From Symsagittifera roscoffensis (taxonomy: Eukaryota > Xenacoelomorpha > Acoela > Convolutidae), in NCBI RefSeq assembly GCF_963678635.1, contig NC_087070.1, positions 54,972,617-55,036,616 on the forward strand: DNA of 64,000 nt, written 5' to 3'. Of the stretch, positions 40,304-52,677 are shown piece by piece (position 1 is the stretch's first letter; the number at the start of each line of letters is the position of its first letter). The notes beneath the pieces were generated by a model, which saw only the letters and a program-made list of their open reading frames with translations, did not search any database and was not told the origin of the DNA. Both the position numbers and the translations under genes were made by a program.

Positions 40304-40690
40304 ATGTCACTGAACAATTTAGGAAAAAAACAAACAATTGTGCTACACAATTGTGAAATAAACAACAAAACATACGATCTCGTATTCACCCCGCACAGAC
40401 AAACAATTGGATATATTCGAACAAAACGACAAACAATAAGAAGAAAAATTATAAGTAAACAGAGACAATTTACACGGAAAAGATTTTCAAAGCGAAGAAA
40501 CGCAGTCTACGAATCAGAAGTCAGTAATTTAGATGCACTTTATAAACTAAAAGAAACAGTAAATAAAAACTACCCAGTCCATGATCAATTTTATTTTTCC
40601 GACTCAGAAGCCACATCACATTCATCAAAACAAAGAAAAAGAAGAATAAAAAAGATATACAAAAATAAACCAGTACGTTTATACAATTAG
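40304..40690 (+). CDS. ORF A of element 2, intact
   Basis: 128 codons from ATG at 40304 to TAG at 40688-40690. It retains the KQTIVLHNCEI start, an Arg/Lys-rich centre (RTKRQTIRRKIISKQRQF), DQFYFSDSE and a basic tail (RKRRIKKIYKNKPVRLYN) that the element 1 copy has lost to a nonsense codon. It is the only ORF of element 2 that appears unbroken. Function unknown. Confidence 0.65.
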   Translation: MSLNNLGKKQTIVLHNCEINNKTYDLVFTPHRQTIGYIRTKRQTIRRKIISKQRQFTRKRFSKRRNAVYESEVSNLDALYKLKETVNKNYPVHDQFYFSDSEATSHSSKQRKRRIKKIYKNKPVRLYN

Positions 40691-40745
40691 AATAAACCAA
40701 TCAGACACATTGAGCATTACGCACTAACAGTCATAAAACGAAAAA

Positions 40746-41330
40746 ATGAGCCAAAGTCAAAGTGACGAAAGTCCAGACGAAAACTTTGTTTTTCCTTTTC
40801 TCAGCAATTCACTCACTGATGATAGAGTACAAATACAATTTTGCAATAATCTAATCGCAAATTTATTCGAACAAGGAATTAGCCCATGTAAAGCAGAATT
40901 CCCAGAAATAAAATCCAAAGAAATTGTCGATCGTTATTTAAAAGAAATATGTAACCTTACACAACAATATGGAATTTACACCATAGAACTCAGTACAGCA
41001 AGTAAATTTCATGATAAATATGTTATTCAAACAAACGACCTCGACATAGAAATTTCAAAAGTATTCGCAGAATACATTAAAAACATACAACATCAAAATT
41101 CACAGAGAGCAAATTCAATATTTGCTAATGATGTTTTTGCAATAATATATAGATATTTATCTTTACTAGAAAAGACAGAAACCCAAAGTACGTCACCAGT
41201 TCAAACATCAATACACACGATTGTAAGAATTGGAATTGCCGCATTCTCAGCGTTTTTAAACACAATCCGTGAAAATTTTCAAGTAATGAAATTTCACAAA
41301 ATGTTAAACACGATTTACAAAAAATCTTAG
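40746..41330 (+). pseudogene. Gag N-terminal domain of element 2, frameshifted
   Basis: 194 codons with the same ISPCKAEFPEI, ICNLTQQYGIYTIELST and NSQRANSIF landmarks as element 1. The frame shifts near 41290, and the remainder (ILA, then TGA where element 1 has Trp, then FIIDYF) continues in another frame to about 41515. Confidence 0.6.
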
Positions 41331-41822
41331 CATGATTCATAATTGACTATTTCACACATAATATTAATTTATTTGCACAACCAAGAAAAAAATTTAGACC
41401 TCAAAGTACCGATGATGACACTGTCATTGCAGAACAATCAGATTATTCTTGGGACCCTGATTAATCTCATCCACTATTCCTGAACATCCCAATAGACATC
41501 TCAAGTCAAGCAATCAGTACAATATCTATTCATAAAGACTATGTAAAATTATTTCCACTTACATTAGATGCAACACCTCTAAACTATAATTCCTTTTTTA
41601 CCCAAAAGAAGACAAAAAAATAGTATAAATTCAACTATTATACAATAGGGAAGTCTGAATGGAACTAGAGATCCTACACAACAGGATATTCAAACATCAT
41701 CACATTTTAAAAATGAAGAAATAGTTAAATCAATACTAACAAATACACAACAAAGTATTTCACCAATACATCCAAACCTTACAACGCCAAAACCTACAAA
41801 ACCAACATTACCACAAGTAACA

Positions 41823-43240
41823 TTGCAATCTACGGTTAAACCCTCGGTTGCTCCAAAACACTCACATATGGATTATCAGACATATAGACCAATGACGAAA
41901 CCATTAAAAACACGAAAAACATTCACAAAAAATAATTTTGCAGAACACAATTATAGTTATATAAATCCAACACAAACAACTCATCCTCCCCGAATAAATA
42001 TGCAAAATCCTTTATTTTCAAGAAAATCAAATTATCCAATTACATCAACAAATTCAGTAAATTTCCAGGACTATCCACATGCCTCACAAGATCCAACAAA
42101 ATAGAAATAGACAACAAACACCATTTTATACATCAATTTATTTATCATCAGATGATGACAATTAATACCAACCATTTATTTTTGCACCATACACACAAGA
42201 ATATCGTGCACAAAAACCTCGACAAAATCAAGCATCCCAAAATATAAACTATCATCCACAAAAATTAGCTAATATACAAAGCTATCAACCATTGCACATA
42301 CAAAATCAACCTAGTACACAATCCTACCAGCGCAAGCACAAAAACCGGTCAGAATGCATTCTTATCAACCAACACAAATGCAAAACGAAATACCACTACC
42401 ATATTATTTACAACAACATGAAATAACAAAAAACCTACTTTTAAACTTTTTACAAATACCAAATGCCGCAGAATCACTAAATATGACAATGAATCCATAC
42501 CTAATGGGTGGATCGTCAAAAACATCAAGTAAATCATTGATGGTATTTACAGGCACAGACCCTGAATATTCTGCAGAAAATTACTTAAATGCAGTCACAG
42601 CAAATTTAATTTTAAATATAGTACCTGGACCAATTAATACACCACTTCACCAAAATTGCATACATAGACGCACAGCGTTAATACAAACAACACTTGATGG
42701 CGCAGCTCAAAAATGGTTTTCAGTTTTACCTATAGACATAAAATCAGATTGGAAAAGATTCACACAAAAATTTTCAAAAACTTTTGATTCTGAAAGAAAG
42801 AAACAACATCAAAGAACTTTATGTAATGAATTTCGTAGATTACCAAAGGAACCAATTAGACAATTGGCAGTTAGAATCAAAACACTAGTTCGAAAAGCAT
42901 ATTCACCTAATACTCATGATTTTAAAAACACGAAAATGGCAGAAATTTTAGTGATGACTCTGACACCTCAATTAAGGAAAATAGCTATTAAAAAGAGAGC
43001 ATCACATCCCTCCTCAATTCGGACCTGATTTAGATTTTAGAAAACTAGTTGATAAACTAGAACAAGCTGAAATCACAATGAAACTCGAAGAAACAGAAAA
43101 CCTCGAACTACAGTATATTAATAGAATCGAAACTTATACTACACATATAAGCAACATACAAAATTAGGATGTAGATCTATCTGAAAAAATCACTGAATTT
43201 TTAAACATATATGAGAAAACCCAAATTTCAAAGGTAAACC
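41823..43240 (+). pseudogene. gag: Gag linker and capsid of element 2, unit 1
   Basis: Segments 41823-42104 and 42354-43028 hold the linker and the capsid-like domain (GAAQKWFSVLP, WKRFTQKFSKTFD, LCNEFRRLP). A 1-nt change after SSIRT ends the second. TAG and TAA stops lie between them. Same order as element 1. Confidence 0.75.
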
Positions 43241-44340
43241 ATCTTTCAAAGAATGGTGTAATTATTGCCGAAGATACGGACACAGCATTGCTGAATGTAG
43301 ACAAAAGCAGTAAGATAACCAGAACAAACCACAAAAGTACAAAGAATCAAATAAATCATTCTGCCAATACTTGAAAGAAGACCAAAATTTACCAAACAAA
43401 AATATACATAGTAATAACAGCTCTCGAAAACCACTTCCAATTAATTCAAATTATTCAAGAAACCAATCACCCTATAATTCTAGTTATAGAGGTAGATCAC
43501 CAGAACAAAGAAGTTCACGAAATTTCTCACAAAATAGATACAGTCCATCAAATAGTCAAATAATCAGTATAGAAACAAATATTCACGATCAAAATCAAAC
43601 AGAAGAGAATATTCGTTTGATACCAGTTCCCATTCAAGTTCTAGGAAGAGACACTATTCAAACAATAGATCACGAAATTCATCATACAATAGAAACAGAA
43701 ACTCTTCGAAAACAATAGAAGCTTTTCAAATAATCGAAATCAACGTTAACAAAAAAAATAGATCATGAAACAATTCATACAACAGATCTAATTATCAACG
43801 AACTAATAACAACCACTGTCATAGTAGATCACGAAATAATTCACAAAATAGGAATCCAAATTATAACAATCAACTAAAGAAATTATTCTCAATCTCCTCA
43901 TAGGAATAATAATCGTTATTCCTATTCCCAACACAGGTATAGAAGCAACACACCAAAACATCAAAAACAAATTAATCAGGTAAAAACAACTGAAGAAACA
44001 ACTTCAGACCTCCTGGTATCGTTGACACAGAAAGTACTGAATTACAATTAAATCACATTAATTGTGAATCAACAGACAGCGAAAGTGGTACAAATAATAC
44101 CATCTCAGTTAAAATGATAGCAGTTGAAAATGACTACGAATCTATCATATATGAACAACCCTTCAATTCACACATTTGCGAAAATCAATTGGATTTTATT
44201 CAAGATTATTACACTAGACCTAGCAGTAATATTCTACCAGTTACACAAGAAGTAAATGAAATTAACACTGTAATTAAACCCGAAAAAGACGAAGTAAAAT
44301 GTTCAAGTACAAACCACAATTATCAAATTATACAAAAAGA
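43241..44340 (+). pseudogene. gag: Nucleocapsid zinc knuckle and Gag tail, unit 1
   Basis: The CCHC knuckle (CNYCRRYGHSIAEC) is readable at about 43257-43300. The Asn/Ser/Arg-rich tail follows in several frames (43371-43718 and after), and then comes the pre-protease stretch 44114-44340 with ENDYESIIYEQ. Confidence 0.65.
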
Positions 44341-44601
44341 ACTATCAAGAGAAAAAATTTGACAATTCCATTTCTCTTAGAAAGTCCAAAAAACAAAGAA
44401 TTTCAACCACCAGACCTTGAAATAGATTTTTTAATCGACTCAGGAGCAGAATCAAATATTATCAATATCCCCACTTGGAATGATATCAAAACATTACACT
44501 CAAACTTAATACCTATGAAAACAGCCAGTAAATTAGCAACAGCACAAGGCTCAACATTAATTAAATATGGAAAAAATCCAATTTTTCCTTGTTACCACTA
44601 G
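44299..44601 (+). pseudogene. pol: Protease fragment, unit 1
   Basis: LIDSGAESNII active site retained. The frame closes at 44601 through an extra A in GGAAAAAATCC; the second half of the fold is in another frame after 44605 and lacks part of the flap-distal region. Confidence 0.7.
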
Positions 44602-45503
44602 AACAATGGAGCAAAACAAAATCTTAAGCAAACCATTTAAACAAACATTCCACATAAAAGACAAGTTTACAAGAATGAAGAACACAGCCTGAACTTTCTT
44701 TCAAAGGTTAAACAAACAACCAAATTGTACCCTATTGTACAAATTGTCCAAATTGTACCCTATATACAATCAGGAACAAAAATACCTGAAACCACTATCA
44801 GGAAATAAATATAACTTTTCAATCAAACAGTTTCTTCAGTATGATAAAAACCAAAACAAACAACATATTTTTATGTCAGACCTTAAATTTAAACCCATTC
44901 ATAAATTTTCCGAAAAACAATTTTATTCTAAAATACATGAAACATTCAAACTCCGATATTATTTCGTTACACGTTTATAATAATTCACCATACCAGATAA
45001 AATTACCCCTGGGACTCTTAGGATATTGTGAAACAAATGCCACAACTTCACCCACAAACGACGTAGCATACCGAGTCAATAATTTATTACAACTACTAGA
45101 CATATGTCAATCAACAATTCTTGATGGAGAATTATCAATAAACAATGTATTAAGCAACGAAAAAAGAAATACTATTGAAAAAAGAAAAAAGAAAGATTAT
45201 TTCAAAAAAAAGAAGAAAGAAAGATTATTTCAAAAAAACACCATATTTTAAACCAACGTTTAAAATATCAGATTATACAGAAGAACAGCAAAATTTTCAA
45301 CAATATTTAATTTTCAACACTCTCAAATAACACAAAACGAGTTCGACAAGTTAGCCAAACTACTATTAAAATATCCAACAGTTTATGCAACATCAAAATT
45401 TGATGTTGGAAAAGTTAGTTCACCACTACATTTACCTTTAAAACCTGACGCAATTTTCAAAAAACAAAGATCAAGTAAAATACCAATACACTTATATGAT
45501 AAA
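44602..45503 (+). pseudogene. pol: Pol linker, unit 1
   Basis: Pieces 44735-44980 and 44841-45251 match the 27540-28460 linker of element 1. A purine-rich insertion of Lys-coding repeats (about 45177-45240, AAAGAAAGATTATTTC twice) is specific to this copy. The entry segment to RT runs in one frame into 45504. Confidence 0.6.
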
Positions 45504-46091
45504 GTGAACAGACTACTTGACATTTTAGAACAATATGGAAATATATCCCCAGTAAATAAAGAAGAACAACCAAAAGGTAACACTTTTATCAACCCAGTTA
45601 TCATCCTAGCTAAAGGAGAATCATTAAAAATAGTTCTAGACGCTAGATATCTCAATTCACTAATTGACGAATCCAAACGCAATTGGCCTATTGAACCCAT
45701 TCAAGTAATTCTAACAAAGATAAATGGTAAATACTTCACAACTGCAGATATGAATAGTGCATACAATCAAATGCCATTAGATGAACAATCACGACGGTTA
45801 ACACAATTCGTTATTGGAAATCAACAATACGAATTCAATAGATTATTCTGTGGAATATTCATAGGACCAGCAGCTTTTTCAGCTTTTATGAATAAAATTT
45901 TTAGACCCCTTTTACTCAAGAAAAATGCAATCACAACTTTACACGATTTTTTCATGCAATCACAAACTAAAGATGAAATTTTCATATTTTTAGAACAGTA
46001 TCATCAAATACTCAAAAATGAAAACATGAAAGCAGCCCGGACAAATCAAATTTTTCCTAACACGCGTAAAGTTCCTTGGACACATTTTTGA
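45504..46091 (+). pseudogene. pol: Reverse transcriptase, catalytically dead, unit 1
   Basis: Fingers-palm conserved through TADMNSAYNQMPL and GPAAFSAFM, but the YLDD of element 1 is TLHD here (AITTLHDFFM), which removes one catalytic Asp. The frame is lost after about 46090. Confidence 0.85.
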
Positions 46092-46680
46092 AAGAAACAC
46101 TATAACTCCAACAAAATCACGCATAGACTCAATTCAAAAACTTCAGCCACCCACAATTAAAAAAAACCAAGAATTCCTTGGAAAGTTATTTTTCTTAAGT
46201 AAATATTTATACAAAAAGCAATTTTACTTAAGACATTTCTGTAACATCCTTAGACAGTAAAAAAATTTTTGAATGGACTACCGAACATCAAATACAATCA
46301 CAGATCCAAATCAACCCTTTTACGCAATGTGCGATGCTTCAAATTTTGGCATCGGCGCAGCATTACTATAATCACACTGTGAAATAAATCAAAAGAATCT
46401 TATATCAGCAAACTCTCGCTCAGTTACACAAGCTGAACTACGACTCTCTACTCTTATGAGAGAATGCACAGCTATAATATACACACTTACAGAATATGAA
46501 TTTCTGATACTTGCATCAAAAGATCCAACAGTTCTATTTACAGGTCACAAACCAAATATATTTTTTTTTACACAAGGCTCAACATTAATTAAATATGGAA
46601 AAAATCCAGGAAAACATCTTGCATTACCAGATACACTAAGTAGAAATACACCACCTGAACTACTTACATGAAAAACTGCA
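46092..46680 (+). pseudogene. pol: RNase H remnant, unit 1
   Basis: AMCDASNFGIGAALL, LMRECTAI and LPDTLSRN remain in scattered frames. Asp in TDHK is changed (TGHK). About 46569-46608 carries a short insertion (TLIKYGKNPG) identical to a piece of the protease region (44551-44580), so protease sequence was patched into RNase H. Confidence 0.7.
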
Positions 46681-47340
46681 ATAACCACGAAATATTAATC
46701 ACGAAAAACCACAAAATACTTATTCTTGCAAAAAATGAAACATCAACACAATTAGAATGTAAATATGCAGTTCAATCACAAATGAACAATTTGCAAAATT
46801 TCCCATTTTATTTAGATTGTCAAAATAATCACTATGAAGTTGATCTATTAGGTACATCCCCATTTAAACCAATCCCATATTCACATTGGATAAAGAATAA
46901 TATCCAACAAAAGACAACTCAAATTAATAGGAGAAGAAAATTTAACTGACATCATAAATTTATCAGGACCACCAACAAAAGATTTGAAATACACAGTAAA
47001 TCAAGTTTTTAACCTTCATGACCCACTGGACACAATTCCCCTATCAAAATTAGAAGTCAAAAAGATTTTTCTACCACCAACAGAAAAAATTACACTACAA
47101 TTATTAAGAATATACCAAAACCTTGACCCTGCTATTACCTTGACCAACTCAAATCATGGCACAGATATAAAACAAAACCAGGAAAAGCTGATACAACAAT
47201 TTTAAGAAACAAAACACTCCTTCGATACTTCAGAAAATTTAATAATACAACTGTAAATTAAAGCACAGATCTTTTAGAGTATCAAACACCTGATTTTAAA
47301 GTACCCCGTCTTCCCCTGCGTATGATGTTGATAGCATTCA
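46681..47340 (+). pseudogene. pol: RNase H to integrase connector, unit 1
   Basis: Matches the upstream open region of the element 1 integrase frame (YTVNQVFNLHDPLDTIPLSKLE). Several indels. Confidence 0.6.
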
Positions 47341-48480
47341 ACATATCACACACACAACATACAAAAAGACACTCAGGATCAGAAAAGACATACTCAAATT
47401 TTACACAAAATGTTTACTTCCCAAATGCACCAATTTGGATTAAAGTATTATGCAACGATTGCATATTATGTCAATGAAATAAACCTTATTCAAATAAAAA
47501 AAAATAGCACAGAAACAAGATTTTTTAATGGAAAAAGTCTATATTTCAATCATAGAATTTCATTTGACACAAAAGGACTAGTTTCTAGTTTAACCATACT
47601 CCGAAGGAAATTTTTATATTATGGTCATTGTTGATGCATCTACGCACTACGTAGCACTCAACCCAGTACCACATTGTAATGCGTATTACGCAAACACAAC
47701 ACTATACGAACCTTGAATAGCTAAATTTGTAATAGCCTAAATACTAGTCACAGATAACGGCACAGAATTTATAAATAAAGAAATCATCACATTATGCCCC
47801 TTATATAATATCAAACATAAACCACGTACATCTCATGCACCATGAACAAATGGATTAGTCGAAGTTATGGCCGTTCACTACAAGAAAATCTTAAACGTAT
47901 CATTAATAGAAATGATACACGATAAACTGAATGGTCAGCAGATGTAAACTCATTCCCCTTATCCTATAATTCACAAATCACAATTATGTTCACGGCAAAT
48001 GCCCAGAAAACTACACAAGGTTATTTTCAACCAAATAAAGATTCAATAAGTTATAATCTACCAATACTTACACATGATGAAGACCACTTTCATAATCAAC
48101 AAATTTTAAATTAGCTTCCGGTACACATACCGAATGGATTTTAAATAGAGACAAAAACATAATGAAATCTACCAAAAAGTAAGAAAGAAAATGTTACAAA
48201 GGCAAAAAATAAACAACCAAATTAATACACGCTTTAGACCAGCCACATATTTAAAAACTGGAACATTTGTTTTTATACCCAATTTCAATACACAAAAAGG
48301 AATCTCCAAAAAATTACAACTACTTCGAAAAGGACCATACCAAATAATTGATAAACCTACTGACTGATGTAACATACAAACTTACTGACTCCAGTAAAAA
48401 AATGGTTCAAAACCGTAACAACTTGTTATCTTATTATCCAAAAGAATACGAACTCCGCGAATTAACTCAATAATATTCTT
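47341..48480 (+). pseudogene. pol: Integrase fragment a, unit 1
   Basis: ISFDTKG, TDNGTEF and the C-terminal KLQLLRKGPYQII are recognisable. It has TGA in place of Trp twice (YEP-stop-IAKF, HAP-stop-TNG), a TAA, and loss of the catalytic-Glu segment (EGMNRS is EVMAVH). It lacks ~50 bp around the SPYEMVFNQ segment. Confidence 0.75.
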
Positions 48481-49352
48481 TCACAGATTTACAAATTGTT
48501 CAAAACAATCCACAAACGGAACAAAATCAAAACGTTAATAACAATAAAAATCAAAAAACAATCCAACAGCAAAACGCAAACCCTCAAATATCTAACACAC
48601 CAAAACCAAAAATATCTCAAAAAGAAAGAAAAATTAGAAAATGACAGAGAAATTTTTACCACAGGATCAAGAACAAAAATCCGAACATAGAGAATTATCA
48701 TGACTTAGAAGTCAACCACGAATAAACTACAAGACATTCATCCACTAATTAAAATTCTAAAGAAACTTAAATTTCGAAAACAATTTCAGTTTTGATTAAC
48801 GTCAATATTCTTTTTAATCTTTTTGAACTTTCACATTTCCTTAATAAAATGCTGATGACACACTCGATAAATTCTAGTTCAAATTCAGCCAATAGAATTC
48901 ATTTAAGTTGTCACCTTATTATCTCTAACACAAACTCATTAGCCGACAGATATCAATCTCCAGGCGTATCTATGACTATAACTTTACGACCTCCAGGTCA
49001 AAAATAAGCAACTTTTTAAAATTTGACAACTAAAAAAAATACTACTCCAATATTACAACCCTTCCCTATAAAATAATGCAAAAATCAACCATATTTTCCC
49101 AATTCAGACCTCAAAATACCTCCGACCAAAAATGGCAAGTTAGCCTAACGCAAAAAAAATAATTCAAAGATACCCCCAATTATTCGACAAAAAAAAAAAA
49201 CTATGAAGGTCTCCCGAACACCATAAAACAAACCCTCGACAATTTTTGACAAAGCTCAACCCACTTGTCAAAAAATCAAAAAATAATCCGGCCACACTTG
49301 AATTTTGCCCCAAAAGTTTAAAAATTTTTCGACGAAATGAATTATTTCTTAA
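48481..49352 (+). other. Pol tail and conserved non-coding stretch, unit 1
   Basis: Asn/Gln/Lys-rich Pol tail to about 48790. Then the counterpart of 23489-24081 with the 50-bp core at 48958-49009. A 71-codon ORF (48792-49007) overlaps the core but is not open in element 1 apart from the final GxSxTITLRPPGQK, so coding is doubtful. Confidence 0.45.
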
Positions 49353-49505
49353 ATGCTTCTTTCTATGACAGTCGATAATTTAAAACAAATATTTTCGAAC
49401 CTTTTCACAAAATTTTCTATTCTTTTTAAATTTTTTCTATTATTTTTCATTGAAACTTTTGAAGCACTAATAATCATTTCCATAGTTTTTGCAATCATTT
49501 TTTAA
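49353..49505 (+). pseudogene. 76-aa membrane ORF counterpart, unit 1
   Basis: MLLS start, hydrophobic core with FIETFEALIIIS, stopped by TAA after 50 codons. Homologous codons continue in frame to the start of the next ORF. Confidence 0.5.
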
Positions 49506-49591
49506 TTTTCTATCACCTATTTGAAATATACCACCAACTTTCCCATATCCTTGACCACATCCACAGGTACGAAAATACAAAATCTATTTAA

Positions 49592-49822
49592 ATGATACGA
49601 ACCATTTTTAGTCGGAAAGATATTTTTCTATTATTCACATTTTTTCTCACATTTTTAACATTACTAATCATGACAATGTGCAAATGTATAAAAAAGGCAA
49701 AAGTCACATTCGCCTTAGCAACTATTCTTTTGATACTTTTTATTTTTATTGAAGAATATTATAATAAACATAAATTTTCCCTACAAGATTTAAACACTCA
49801 AATATCCTTTCAAAAGTGCTAA
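49592..49822 (+). CDS. 62/76-aa membrane ORF counterpart, unit 1
   Basis: 76 codons from ATG at 49592; MIRTIFSRKD start, two hydrophobic helices and CKCIKK turn conserved with 23073-23261. It is intact here and slightly longer (tail LQDLNTQISFQKC). Confidence 0.6.
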   Translation: MIRTIFSRKDIFLLFTFFLTFLTLLIMTMCKCIKKAKVTFALATILLILFIFIEEYYNKHKFSLQDLNTQISFQKC

Positions 49823-50345
49823 TCAACCACCACCAAAACTGTCCCCACCAACAACTTCCCAAGAAAGTCTAATAACACTTACAACTACCCAAAATCCCCA
49901 ATCATCAACACGCATCTCTTTTCAAGACAACCCATAAACTTTTGAAGAATGACACGCACGATTATCTGAACCATTAGAAACAGTTAATTGCCAAGCACCT
50001 TTAAGCGAACCAACAAAAATTTTATATCCCACCCTACAACAAGATCTCAATCGAGTAAGAAATATTAGCTAAAATCCAAATACACTTGATAAACAAATAA
50101 ACTAAATAAACAAATTATACATCCAGGACGAAACAGAAATTTTCAAACCCCCAGAGTTCATTTTAACATACCTCAATTACCTTCACCAACTACCTCAGAA
50201 TTTTCTAGCAGTACACTACCAGAAACTCCCACACTCGCTTCACAACACAGCATTTCAAATATTCCATCAGACTATCGAGGTTCAACTCCAACATCAGAGC
50301 AAATCCGAGAAAATCCATTCAACCCCACAGACACCACCGAACGAC
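49823..50345 (+). pseudogene. Pro/Ser/Thr-rich ORF remnant, unit 1
   Basis: Matches 22225-23085 of element 1 (TRISFQDNP, HARLSEPLE, PLSEPT) with several stops. It is cut off at YWTT, where sequence jumps back into integrase, so the C-terminal part and env are missing from this unit. Confidence 0.55.
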
Positions 50346-51645
50346 CATAATATTGGACAACACACTGATACACACAACCTACAAAAGGACACTCAGGATC
50401 AGAAAAGACATACTCAAATTTTACACAAAATTTTACTTCCCAAATACATCAATTTGGATTAAAGTATTATGCAACGATTGCATAAAATGTCAATTAAATA
50501 AACCTTATTCGAATCAAAAACAAATAGCACAGAAACAAGATTTTAAAAGAAAAAGTCTATATTTCAATCATAGAATTTCATTTGACACAAAAGGACCAGT
50601 TTCACCATCCTCCGAAAGGAAATTTTTATATTATGGTCATTGTTGATGCATCTACGCACTACGTAGCACTCAACCCAGTACCACATTGTAATGCGTATTA
50701 CGCATACACAACACTATACAAACCTTGAATAGCTAAATTCGGACTACCCTAAATAATAGTCGCAGATAACGGCACAGAATTTATAAATAAGGAAATCATC
50801 ACATTATGCCACTTATATAATATCAAACAAAAACCACGTACATATCATGCACCATGGACAAATGGATTAGTCGAAGGTATGAACCGTTCACTACAAGAAT
50901 ATCTTAGATGTATCATTAGAGGAAATGATACACGATAAACTGAATGATCAGCAGATTTAAAACTCATTCCCCTTATCCTATAATTCACAAATCACAACAA
51001 CTCTAGGAATGTCACCATACGAAATGGTTTTTAATCAAAAGCCACGAAAGCCAATTATGTTCACAGCAAATGCCCATAAAAATACACAAGGTTATTGTGA
51101 ACCAAATAAAGATTCAATATGTCACAATCTACCATTACATACACATGATGAAGACCACTTTCATTATCCACAAATTTTAAAATTAGCTTCCAGTACACAT
51201 ACCAATTGGATTTTAAATAGAGACAAAAACATAATGAAATCTAACAAAAAATAACGAAGACATTGTTACAAAGACAAAATATAAACCACCAAAATAATTC
51301 ACGCTTTAGGCCAGCCACAGATTTAAAAACTGGAACATTTGTTTTAATACCCAATTTAAATACACAAAAAGGAATCTCCAAAAAATTACAACCACTTCGA
51401 AAAGGACCATACCAAATAATTGATAAACCTACTGATTTAACATACAAACTTACTGACTCCGGTAAAAAAGAAATTGTTCAAAACCGTAACAACTTGTTAC
51501 CTTATTAACCAAAAAATACGCACTCCGCGAATTAACTCAAAAATATTCTTTCACAGGTTTACAAATTGTTCAAAACAATCCACAAACGGAACAAAATCAA
51601 AACGTTAATAACAATAAAAATCAAAAAACAATCCAACCGCAAAAA
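50346..51645 (+). pseudogene. pol: Integrase fragment b, unit 1
   Basis: Resumes in the zinc-binding region (DSGSEK-like to CNDCIKC), then ISFDTKG, ADNGTEF and an intact APWTNGLVEGMNRSLQEYL, SPYEMVFNQKPRKP and the C-terminal domain to the Asn/Gln-rich tail. Broken by stops and shifts. Better preserved than fragment a. Confidence 0.75.
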
Positions 51646-52370
51646 ACAAATAACGACACAGATTTTATAAATTTTGAAATCATGACATTATGCCACTCAT
51701 ATAATATCAAACATATAACACGTACATCTCATGCACCATGGACAAATGGAATAGTCGAAGGTATGAACCGTTCACTACAAGAATATCTTAGATGTATCAT
51801 TAATGGAAATGATACACGATAAACTGAATGGTCAGCAGATGTAAACTCATTACTCTTATCCTAAGTTCACAAATCACAACAACTCTAGGACTGTCAACAT
51901 ATGAAATGCTTTTTAATCAAAAGCCACGAAAGACAATTATGTTCACAGCAAATGCCCATAAAAATACACAAGGTCATTGTCAACCAAATAAAGATTCAAT
52001 ATGTTATAATCTACCATTACATACACATGATGAAGACCACTTTCATCATCCACAAATTTTAAAATTAGCATCCGGTACACATACCGAATGGATTTTAAAT
52101 AGAGACAAAAACATAATGAAATCTACCAAAAAATAACGAAGAAATTGTTACAAAGACAAAATACAAACCACCAAAATAATTCACGCTTTAGGCCAGCCAC
52201 AGATTTAAAAACTGGAACATTTGTTTTAATACCTAATTTAAATACACAAAAAGGAATCTCCAAAAAATTACAACCACTTCGAAAAGGACCATACCAAATG
52301 ATTGATAAACCTACAGATGTAACATACAAACTTACTGACTCCAGTAGAAAAGAATTAGTTCAAAACAATT
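51646..52370 (+). pseudogene. pol: Integrase fragment c, unit 1
   Basis: The Pol tail of fragment b joins at ATAACG microhomology to TDFINFEIMTLCHS of the catalytic core, and integrase is read again to the C-terminal domain. It is cut at 52370 by the start of unit 2. Confidence 0.7.
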
Positions 52371-52677
52371 AGTACAATATCTATTCATAAAGACTATGTA
52401 AAATTATTTCCACTTACATTAGATGCAACACCTCTAAACTATAATTCCTTTTTTACCCAAAAGAAGACAAAAAAATAGTATAAATTCAACTATTATACAA
52501 TAGGGAAGTCTGAATGGAACTAGAGATCCTACACAACAGGATATTCAAACATCATCACATTTTAAAAATGAAGAAATAGTTAAATCAATACTAACAAATA
52601 CACAACAAAGTATTTCACCAATACATCCAAACCTTACAACGCCAAAACCTACAAAACCAACATTACCACAAGTAACA

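Larger units (their letters stand above)
41516..52370 (+). repeat. Tandem duplication unit 1 (10.85 kb)
   Basis: Near-identical to 52371-63196. Corresponding features lie 10855 bp apart at the start and 10829 bp apart at the end because of a 1-bp and small deletions near 57114 and 58982. It spans late Gag N-domain through Pol, membrane ORFs and two further integrase fragments. The junction is at a short CAAT(T/C)AGTAC match. Confidence 0.85.

Noticed and set aside
17713-48000. Alternative genetic code (TGA = Trp, or TAA = Gln)
   Set aside because: TGG and CAA are used at aligned positions in the other copy, and stops also replace Tyr, Thr, Arg and Leu codons, so ordinary decay explains them.
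48489-48701. Minus-strand hydrophobic ORFs in element 2 (also 51241, 52123, 59003 and 62952)
   Set aside because: Reverse translations of the Asn/Gln/Lys-rich Pol tail and integrase; they recur only because the DNA is duplicated.
48792-49007. 71-codon ORF over the conserved post-pol core
   Set aside because: The frame is closed in element 1 except for the last 14 codons, so conservation is better explained by a non-coding element.
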